Shown piece after piece: positions 58,167 through 64,000 of a stretch of DNA of 64,000 nt; position 1 is the stretch's first letter; each line of letters starts with the position of its first letter. The DNA is from Labilibaculum antarcticum. GTDB taxonomy: Bacteria; Bacteroidota; Bacteroidia; Bacteroidales; Marinifilaceae. The notes under the pieces were generated by a model. That model was not told the origin of the DNA and did no database searches. It was given only the letters and a program-made list of their open reading frames with translations. The stretch is from positions 3,256,361-3,320,360 of the forward strand of contig NZ_AP018042.1 in NCBI RefSeq assembly GCF_002356295.1, written 5' to 3'. The translations under genes were made by a program, and so were the position numbers.

Positions 58167-59177
58167 ATGCAAGAAGAAATTAAGCTATCCGTTATTATTC
58201 CGGTGTACAATCGTCCGGATGAGATGAAAGAATTGCTTGATAGCTTGTCTGAGCAGACTTTTAAAGATTTTGAATTGGTTGTTGTAGAAGATGGTTCATC
58301 GATAAAAAGTGAAGAGCTTTGTGATACGTACCGCGATCGAATAAATATATCCTATTTCTTCAAACAAAACGAAGGTCCCAGCATTGGTCGTAACTACGGA
58401 TTGGCCAGAGCAAAAGGGAATTATTACCTGTTTTTCGATTCCGATTGTATTCTTCCACCTCAATACATGCAGACCATTAATAAGGAGCTAAGTGAGAATT
58501 TTGTGGATTGTTACGGTGGCCCCGATGGTGCTATGGACGATTTCTCGGATTTTCAAAAAGCAGTTTCTTATGCCATGACTTCTTTTTTTACAACCGGAGG
58601 AATTCGGGGAGGGAAGAAGCAAGTGCATAAATTCCATCCTCGCAGTTTTAATCTGGGCTTTTCGAAAGCAGTTTATAAAGATACAGGCGGATTTCCGGTA
58701 ACCAGAATGCATCCGGGCGAAGATATGGTGTTTGCCATTGAGGTAATTAAACGTGGTTTCGAGACTCGTTTGGTGCAGGAAGCATATGTTTTTCACAAGC
58801 GGAGAGTCTCCTTTAAAAAATTCTACAAGCAGGTTTTCGGTTTCGGGAAAACCCGATACATCATCTCCAAACACTATCCGGAAACCTTCAAGATCTTCTT
58901 TCTATTTCCATCTTTATTTGCCTTGGGAACAATTGGAGCCTTACTTTTGGGGATCACAGTCCATCAAATTTTTGCCTTTCCTGTTTTGCTGTATGCTGCA
59001 CTTGTTTTGGCCGATGCCATTAGCAAAAGCAAATCGGTAAAGCTTGGTTTTTTAGCCTTGCTCGCGAGCTATGTGCAGCTGTTTGCCTATGGAATTGGAT
59101 TTATCGATGCCATCTGGAAACACAAAGTGCTGGGTAAAGATGAATTTGGTGTTTTTGGAAAAGGATTTTACGAATAG
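58167..59177 (+). CDS. Family 2 glycosyltransferase
   Basis: The 336-residue protein has a GT-A fold (KLSVIIPVYNRPDEMKELLD, VVVEDGSS, RNYGLARAKGNYYLFFDSDC with a D-x-D motif). GFPVTRMHPGEDMVFAIEVI has the ED metal/acceptor motif. Hydrophobic segments near 245-265 and 270-290 suggest membrane association. It is coupled to the methyltransferase (2-bp gap). It probably acts in envelope polysaccharide or lipid glycosylation. Confidence 0.9.
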   Translation: MQEEIKLSVIIPVYNRPDEMKELLDSLSEQTFKDFELVVVEDGSSIKSEELCDTYRDRINISYFFKQNEGPSIGRNYGLARAKGNYYLFFDSDCILPPQYMQTINKELSENFVDCYGGPDGAMDDFSDFQKAVSYAMTSFFTTGGIRGGKKQVHKFHPRSFNLGFSKAVYKDTGGFPVTRMHPGEDMVFAIEVIKRGFETRLVQEAYVFHKRRVSFKKFYKQVFGFGKTRYIISKHYPETFKIFFLFPSLFALGTIGALLLGITVHQIFAFPVLLYAALVLADAISKSKSVKLGFLALLASYVQLFAYGIGFIDAIWKHKVLGKDEFGVFGKGFYE

Positions 59178-59194
59178 AGAAAAAAAGATATCAC

Positions 59195-59226
59195 AAAAAA
59201 AAGAGGCTTTTAAGCCTCTTTTTTGA
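59195..59226. terminator. Bidirectional terminator overlapping the end of miaA
   Basis: An A-run, AAGAGGCTT, AAGCCTCTT and a T-run form an intrinsic terminator for both the glycosyltransferase gene and miaA. The miaA stop codon (59210-59212, minus strand) lies in the hairpin loop, so the last codons are part of the stem. Confidence 0.9.
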
Positions 59227-60124
59227 TTTTATTCTCAATGTATTGAATTACTTCATCTTCCTGATCGGGATGAAACCATTCGATCTCTTTGTCTCTGTTG
59301 AACCAGGATAGTTGACGTTTGGCGTATCTTCGGGAATTGCGTTTGATCAATTCTACGGCTTCATCCAGAGATGTATTTCCCTCGAAATGTTCAAATAATT
59401 CTTTGTATCCAACCGTGTTTAACGAGTTGTAATGGCGGTATTCAAATAAGGCCTGCGCTTCCTTCAGCAAACCATCTTTCATCATTAAATCAACGCGTGA
59501 GTTGATTCGGGAATACAATTCAGCTCTATCTCTGTTTAATCCGACTTTAATGATGTTGAAATCTCTCTTTTTTCGGGTGTTTGTTCTCAATTCGGAATAT
59601 GGTTTTCCTGTCATCAAACAAACCTCAACCGCATGAATCACTCTTTTTGTGTTTTTTAAATCAACTTGATTGTAAAAAACCGGATCGAGTTGTTTTAACT
59701 GCATGCGCAATGATTCAACTCCTTCATTTTTTGTTCGCTCAACAACTTCATTGCGCAATTCGGGATCGATAGTCGGTATCTCATCAATTCCATTGCAAAT
59801 AGCATCGATATACATCATGCTGCCACCAACCAACAATACTTCATCTTTTTCTTTGTAAAGATTGGAGAGTAATTCTAATGTTTGCTGTTCGCATTCATAT
59901 GAACTAAAATAGTCGTGAATTGAGTGGGTATGAATGAAATGATGTTTTACCGCCTCTAATTGCTCCTTTTCAGGCACAGCCGTTCCAATACTCATTTCCC
60001 GATAAACCTGACGGCTATCGGATGATGAGATTACGGTATTAAAATGTTGTGCGATTTTAATGCTTAAATCGGTTTTACCAACACCTGTAGGACCTAATAG
60101 AACAATCAGGGTTTTCGACATCAA
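59210..60124 (-). CDS. miaA: tRNA dimethylallyltransferase MiaA
   Basis: The 304-residue protein has the P-loop IVLLGPTGVGKTDLSIKIAQ, SSDSRQVYREMSIGTAVPE, VGGSMMYIDAICNGID, and the C-terminal SRRYAKRQLSWFNRDKEIEW typical of MiaA. It adds an isopentenyl group to A37 of tRNAs that read codons starting with U. The heptamer minisatellite lies 56 bp upstream of its start. Confidence 0.96.
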   Translation of the reverse strand: MMSKTLIVLLGPTGVGKTDLSIKIAQHFNTVISSSDSRQVYREMSIGTAVPEKEQLEAVKHHFIHTHSIHDYFSSYECEQQTLELLSNLYKEKDEVLLVGGSMMYIDAICNGIDEIPTIDPELRNEVVERTKNEGVESLRMQLKQLDPVFYNQVDLKNTKRVIHAVEVCLMTGKPYSELRTNTRKKRDFNIIKVGLNRDRAELYSRINSRVDLMMKDGLLKEAQALFEYRHYNSLNTVGYKELFEHFEGNTSLDEAVELIKRNSRRYAKRQLSWFNRDKEIEWFHPDQEDEVIQYIENKIKKEA

Positions 60125-60179
60125 TAGTCAATTATGAATTAAGAATTACGAATTTGTTAAATGCAAATTTTAATTTTGT

Positions 60180-60261
60180 GCTAACTGCTAACTGCTAACT
60201 GCTAACTGCTAACTGCTAACTGCTAACTGCTAACTGCTAACTGCTAACTGCTAACTGCTAA
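60180..60261 (+). repeat. Heptanucleotide minisatellite (GCTAACT)11
   Basis: Eleven perfect copies of GCTAACT fill 60180-60256, followed by a partial GCTAA. The array covers the stop codon of the upstream minus-strand gene (60258-60260) and ends 56 bp before miaA. Just before it, AATTATGAATTAAGAATTAC is another phrase common between genes in this phylum. Copy number is expected to be unstable. Confidence 0.97.
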
Positions 60262-60827
60262 AGAATGTCATCGTAGTCATCCAAACTTTCAAATTCAGGA
60301 CCTTCTTTAAATTCGTCATCGAAATCGGCCAAATAATCGTCAGCTGTCTTCGTTTTTTTAGATTGTGTTTCAAATTCACCTAAATCAAGACCCTCAAAAT
60401 CTTCTGCATCCATTTTGATTTGTTCAGGTGCATTGCCTTCACATAGAGTTTGTTTAGGGTATTTTGTTTTGGCCTTGGATTTTCCTTCTTTTATTAACTG
60501 AACATTGAAAAAACGATCAGAAAAGAAATCAAAAACGTAAATTAATTCGGGTCTTCTCGAGGAAACAAATTCACGCATCATTGCAACGTCCATTGGCACA
60601 ACATTCATGTTGTCATCATCTTCGGTATTCATTTCGAAAAGAGCAATTTCCAATCCTCTTTCTCCACCTGCTCCAACTTGATAAAAAGAGGCCATTTGCG
60701 TATTATCATATCCAATTGCCTTTTGAATAGTGTCGTGGAACTCTAAATAAGTTTGCTCGTGATCAATTTCTATTTCAAGAACAAAATCCTTTACCTCTGG
60801 TGAGGTTATTTTAAATGTATATATCAT
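60258..60827 (-). CDS. Plasmid pRiA4b ORF-3 family protein
   Basis: The 189-residue protein has the N-terminal pRiA4b ORF-3-like (IS1096 TnpR-like) domain: MIYTFKITSPEVKDFVLEIE, FHDTIQKAIGYDNTQMASFY. A very acidic tail ends in FESLDDYDDIL. The function is unknown. It follows the acyl-CoA reductase gene by 4 bp and so is in its operon. The stop codon lies within the heptamer repeat array; changes in repeat number should not alter the protein. Confidence 0.86.
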   Translation of the reverse strand: MIYTFKITSPEVKDFVLEIEIDHEQTYLEFHDTIQKAIGYDNTQMASFYQVGAGGERGLEIALFEMNTEDDDNMNVVPMDVAMMREFVSSRRPELIYVFDFFSDRFFNVQLIKEGKSKAKTKYPKQTLCEGNAPEQIKMDAEDFEGLDLGEFETQSKKTKTADDYLADFDDEFKEGPEFESLDDYDDIL

Positions 60828-60831
60828 GGTT

Positions 60832-61905
60832 TTACTTTGATTTTAGTTGTGTTAGAAACTCCATTGTATCTACGTTATCGGCATAATCCCAAAGTTCAGG
60901 TTCCTGGGCCTTCCCAAATGGAATTGAATTTTGTATTTCATTACCAACAATGCATTGAATTAGTTCGGAATTCTTGTTTAAATTGTTTTCAAGTTGATTA
61001 ATTTCGGAATAATATTCATAGTTTACAACTCCAATTGGAGAAGTGATTTGTGTGTTTTCATTTAGAAGAACAAAGCCGGTATCCAGATGTTCTATTCTAT
61101 TCATCAAGAACATAGAACGCTGGTAATCGTAATTGTTTGCGTATTTATTGTGATTATTCACAAAAGAATAGTTTTTCCAGCAATCGAGAAGATGCACTAG
61201 ATTATAACCTTTAGGGATATATAATTTTGAAACATTTCGGCATCCTAATCCAAAATATAAAAATACATCTCTTCCAAGTGCTTCGAGTTCTTCATTGGTT
61301 TCGTTACCAGATAATACCGCAACAGAATTTCTATTCCTGCGAATGATATGATTATATTTTTTGAAATACGCTTCAAAATATCTGGCCGAATTATTACTTC
61401 CGGTAGCAATAATTGCATCGAATTTGTTTTCACCGCTCAATCTTTCTGATTGAAATGAGATTAATTCTTTAAATTCAGAATTGATTTCGATCAGTAATTT
61501 TGAAACAAAATTGAGAAGCTGATTATCTTTCGAAGATAATTTTCCAATAAATGAATGACCGGATATTAATACCGACAGCATATCGTGAAAACCAACCATT
61601 GGAATATTTCCAGCCATAATTATCGCAACTTTTAATTGCGTATTTTGATCGGGAATAGAGTATTTATTTAACCAATCATTCAGCTTTTGCTCTTCTAAAA
61701 AAGTACAAATACCATTTATGGATGCATGAACATGAAGTGGGGTGAACCACAAGTTCTCATTTGATACTCTGTCAAGCAAAGCTTCAAAGTCATCGTAATA
61801 GGCTGAATTTAGTCTGTGATCATTGCGTTTTGCATCTTCTGATGAAAACTGAGATAGAAAATTACCTAACTCAACGAATGCCTGTATTCTTTCACTTTTG
61901 TTCAT
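60832..61905 (-). CDS. LuxC-like acyl-CoA reductase
   Basis: The product is about 357 residues from the ATG at 61905; an in-frame ATG 24 bp upstream is less likely because homologues begin near MNKSERIQAFVELG. Conserved segments are NLWFTPLHVHASINGICTFL, IIMAGNIPMVGFHDMLSVLI, IIATGSNNSARYFEAYFKKY and GLGCRNVSKLYIPKGY with the catalytic Cys. This is the aldehyde-dehydrogenase fold of LuxC-type reductases. It reduces acyl-CoA to aldehyde. The pathway is not evident here. Confidence 0.88.
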   Translation of the reverse strand: MNKSERIQAFVELGNFLSQFSSEDAKRNDHRLNSAYYDDFEALLDRVSNENLWFTPLHVHASINGICTFLEEQKLNDWLNKYSIPDQNTQLKVAIIMAGNIPMVGFHDMLSVLISGHSFIGKLSSKDNQLLNFVSKLLIEINSEFKELISFQSERLSGENKFDAIIATGSNNSARYFEAYFKKYNHIIRRNRNSVAVLSGNETNEELEALGRDVFLYFGLGCRNVSKLYIPKGYNLVHLLDCWKNYSFVNNHNKYANNYDYQRSMFLMNRIEHLDTGFVLLNENTQITSPIGVVNYEYYSEINQLENNLNKNSELIQCIVGNEIQNSIPFGKAQEPELWDYADNVDTMEFLTQLKSK

Positions 61906-61981
61906 GGTATAATTCAAAAAAATCCCCATTTAACTTTACTCTAAAGTTATATCTGGAGAATTTGATTTACTTACTATTCCG

Positions 61982-61989
61982 CAAAGATA
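61982..61989 (-). promoter_or_regulatory. Promoter -7 element of the acyl-CoA reductase operon
   Basis: The minus strand reads TATCTTTG, a perfect TAnnTTTG, 76 bp before the ATG. A TTTG further up is not at the standard distance. Confidence 0.42.
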
Positions 61990-62024
61990 AAAATTGTTAT
62001 CAAATATCTTAACTATTTCAATTT

Positions 62025-62363
62025 TTATCCAACATTGGATAAAAAACTTAATGCTAATCCTGTTCCCAGGATCAAAATAATTACAAATAGTAAAAATGAT
62101 ATAACTGCAAGTAAAAGTCCGATAAATGCACAGGTTTTACCCGTGTTGACATTATTTAAAGAGCTTGAGGTATACAAATTGGGTGTTTCTTCATATAATT
62201 TAATGGCTTGCTTTGATAGAATTAAAGCAATGATCGCCAATATTAAACTAATAATTCCAGCAAAGCAGAATAGAAAAATTGAGAGAATGCCAAGCACCAA
62301 AATGGTTGATGAGTTTGGGAGTACTTGTCGTTTATTATCGGAAGTTTGGTCTGAATTTTCCAT
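62025..62363 (-). CDS. Small membrane protein, DUF4190-like
   Basis: The 112-residue protein has a polar N-terminus and two long hydrophobic segments, at about 20-50 (LGILSIFLFCFAGIISLILA) and 75-108 (CAFIGLLLAVISFLLFVIIL). The arrangement SxxxxxLGIxSIF ... LAIIALILSKQA is that of DUF4190-type proteins. The next gene upstream also encodes a small membrane protein (7-bp gap), and the two are frequent neighbours in Bacteroidota. Confidence 0.75.
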   Translation of the reverse strand: MENSDQTSDNKRQVLPNSSTILVLGILSIFLFCFAGIISLILAIIALILSKQAIKLYEETPNLYTSSSLNNVNTGKTCAFIGLLLAVISFLLFVIILILGTGLALSFLSNVG

Positions 62364-62370
62364 CCTGATT

Positions 62371-62676
62371 TTATAATAGTGAACTAATTTTATAAATGTA
62401 CGAGCTAAGTATTAAAAGTGCTGATAGAGAGAAAAGATATTTAAGAACGATTGTTGCCCAAGAAAAATGGAATTTTAGATGTAGAAGTAATAGACTAAAC
62501 AAGCTTATCATTGGAAGCAGGGCAGGATATAAGAGTATTGATGCCAAGAGGTCACCTTTGAGAAGTGCAAGCAAAGAGCTTTGCAGTCCACATCCGGGAC
62601 ATGCGATTCCAAAATGTTCTTGAAAAGAACAAGTTGCTAAATGGTTTTCGAGCCAGTTTATTAGATTCTGCCACAT
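62371..62676 (-). CDS. DUF2752 domain protein
   Basis: The 101-residue membrane protein has CSFQEHFGIACPGCGLQSSL, the CPGCG core of DUF2752, followed by hydrophobic segments at about 42-65 and 72-95. The function is unknown. It is cotranscribed with the DUF4190-like gene. Confidence 0.88.
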   Translation of the reverse strand: MWQNLINWLENHLATCSFQEHFGIACPGCGLQSSLLALLKGDLLASILLYPALLPMISLFSLLLLHLKFHFSWATIVLKYLFSLSALLILSSYIYKISSLL

Positions 62677-62717
62677 ACGATTTAATATCTTTTACCAATT
62701 TATAAAAACAATGGCGT

Positions 62718-62752
62718 AAAAAAAAAGCCGATGTGAAAACATCGGCTTCTAC
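62718..62752 (-). terminator. Terminator of acnB
   Basis: AAGCCGATG, loop TGAAAA, CATCGGCTT. On the minus strand it is followed by a run of at least eight T. It lies 17 bp beyond the acnB stop codon. Confidence 0.93.
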
Positions 62753-62768
62753 TATTTGATTTTATAAA

Positions 62769-64000
62769 TTACAAATCTCTACGCTGATACAAAGCATCCT
62801 CCATATCCATTTCGTCGAACTGCATATATTTGTATATTGTCTTTTCGTGAGCTTGGATCTTCTCTTTGTAGATCTCTATATACACCGCAGGAGTAGGTAA
62901 TTTCCCCAGGACTGAAACAACAGCACCAAGCTCAGCAGATCCCAAGTAAACTTGAGCTCCTGTACCCATACGGTTGTTGAAGTTACGAGTTGAAGTGGAG
63001 TAAACGTTTACCTTATCCGGAACACGTAGTTGGTTCCCCATACATAGTGAACATCCAGGAGTTTCGATACGAACACCTAATTGAGAGAAAGTAGCAAAAG
63101 TCGCTTCTTCTTTCAATACGGCCTGATCCATACGAGTTGGAGGTGCAATATAAGTTCTTACTTTATCGGATGGAGTTAAACCATTCCAAATTTTTTCACA
63201 AGCACGGAAGTGACCAATATTCGTCATACATGATCCGATAAATACATCCTGAATCTCAGTATTCTGAACATCAGAAAGTAATTTTACATCATCCGGATCG
63301 TTAGGACAACAAAGAATCGGTTCGTGAATCTCTGAAAGATCAATTTCGATAGTTGCGGCATATTCAGCATTCTCATCTCTTGAAAGCAACACTGGTTTAG
63401 CCAACCATTCGTTACAAGCATCAATACGATTCTGAATTGTTTTAGCATCATCGTAACCCATCTTGATCATAGATTCCATCAAGGCAACGTTAGACTTTAC
63501 GTACTCGATAACACTTTCTTCTGACAACTTAATACAACCTGCGGCAGCAGAACGCTCAGCAGTTGCATCAGTTAATTCAAAAGCTTGTTCAACAGTAATG
63601 TCATCAAGACCTTCCATCTCGATGATTTTACCGCTGAATATATTGATTTTGTTTTTCTTAGGAACAGTTAATTGTCCGTTTTGAATCGCAAAATATGGAA
63701 TAGCGTTCACAGCATCACGCAAAGTGATACCTGTTCTAAGCTTACCTTTAAATTTAATTAATACAGATTCCGGCATATCCAACGGCATGAAACCTAGAGC
63801 ACCAGCAAAAGCAACCAATCCGGAACCAGCAGGGAAAGAAATACCCAATGGAAAACGGGTATGTGAGTCACCACCTGTACCCACAGTATCAGGAACCAAT
63901 AAACGGTTCAACCAGGAGTGAATTACACCATCGCCTTGCTTCAAAGGCACACCTTTACGCTCAGATATGAACTTAGGCATACTTTTATGCATTGCCACGT
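62769..64000 (-). CDS. acnB: Aconitate hydratase B, C-terminal part (runs off right edge)
   Basis: The last 410 residues are present, and the frame is open through base 64000. [50 protein letters not shown], and [15 protein letters not shown] (cluster cysteines) are aconitase B landmarks. [20 protein letters not shown] is the substrate-binding end. The enzyme isomerises citrate to isocitrate. The upstream part, including the HEAT-like domain, is outside the window. Confidence 0.95.
   Translation of the reverse strand, partial: VAMHKSMPKFISERKGVPLKQGDGVIHSWLNRLLVPDTVGTGGDSHTRFPLGISFPAGSGLVAFAGALGFMPLDMPESVLIKFKGKLRTGITLRDAVNAIPYFAIQNGQLTVPKKNKINIFSGKIIEMEGLDDITVEQAFELTDATAERSAAAGCIKLSEESVIEYVKSNVALMESMIKMGYDDAKTIQNRIDACNEWLAKPVLLSRDENAEYAATIEIDLSEIHEPILCCPNDPDDVKLLSDVQNTEIQDVFIGSCMTNIGHFRACEKIWNGLTPSDKVRTYIAPPTRMDQAVLKEEATFATFSQLGVRIETPGCSLCMGNQLRVPDKVNVYSTSTRNFNNRMGTGAQVYLGSAELGAVVSVLGKLPTPAVYIEIYKEKIQAHEKTIYKYMQFDEMDMEDALYQRRDL

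Noticed and set aside
60180-60261. Heptamer array considered as a CRISPR or coding repeat
   Set aside because: The unit is 7 bp with no spacers, and stop codons occur in the frames across it; it is a simple minisatellite.

Overview
The window is 64 kb of AT-rich chromosome from a member of the Bacteroidota. The evidence is Bacteroidota-type promoters (TTTG, about 19 bp, TAnnTTTG), a general lack of Shine-Dalgarno sites, a primary sigma factor of only 288 residues, a Rho factor with a long charged insertion, a tmRNA tag reading GENNYALAA, and families largely confined to this phylum (DUF4199, DUF6588, Lacal_2735, PGN_0703-type nucleases). Pyruvate:ferredoxin oxidoreductase next to pyruvate phosphate dikinase points to an anaerobic or facultative fermenter. 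A marine Marinilabiliales/Marinifilaceae relative is my guess, not a demonstrated placement.

Region 1 (1-17.5 kb) is an accessory island. From left to right it holds a lipoprotein pair whose second member ends in a WHH-type HNH nuclease domain, four unrelated PD-(D/E)XK nuclease-fold proteins, a hipBA module, an AlbA_2/ATPase regulator, a hipB-hipS-hipT three-gene module, and a tyrosine recombinase. Between almost every pair of genes sits one copy of a twin-palindrome repeat, always in the same orientation. The gaps also hold relics: an HsdS tail, AlbA_2 fragments, a truncated gene and a duplicated 147-bp module. The recombinase lies just downstream of the tmRNA gene (ssrA, 17.8-18.2 kb, minus strand), so insertion at the ssrA 3' end is likely. 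The left end is outside the window.

Region 2 (18.2-33.1 kb) is core: a saccharopine/alanine dehydrogenase-like enzyme, rpe, rpoD, rho, an AAA ATPase with an altered Walker B, nifJ (PFOR), a DHOD-like enzyme and ppdK. Immediately after ppdK (33.1-34.5 kb) is a small rearranged zone. It contains a degraded copy of the ppdK 3' end and terminator, three copies of another repeat, and a small HTH gene preceded by four 42-bp iteron-like repeats.

Region 3 (34.5-46.4 kb) holds an LVIVD-repeat lipoprotein, outer-membrane proteins, ruvX, def, comEC and a Trk potassium uptake set (trkA plus two tandem trkH). Region 4 (46.1-54 kb) is a minus-strand lipid-modification operon: a desaturase, two CFA-synthase-like methyltransferases, an FAD oxidoreductase, a DUF1365 protein and a decayed SDR. 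It is bracketed by a direct duplication of [86-aa gene - terminator - Sua5/YciO 3' end] in which the two copies have decayed reciprocally.

Region 5 (54-64 kb) is core: transaldolase, four tRNA-Thr genes (three with anticodon TGT, one GGT), the SRP RNA, a two-glycosyltransferase and methyltransferase cluster, miaA, a heptanucleotide minisatellite, a pRiA4b-type protein, a LuxC-like acyl-CoA reductase, small membrane proteins, and the C-terminal part of acnB running off the right edge.
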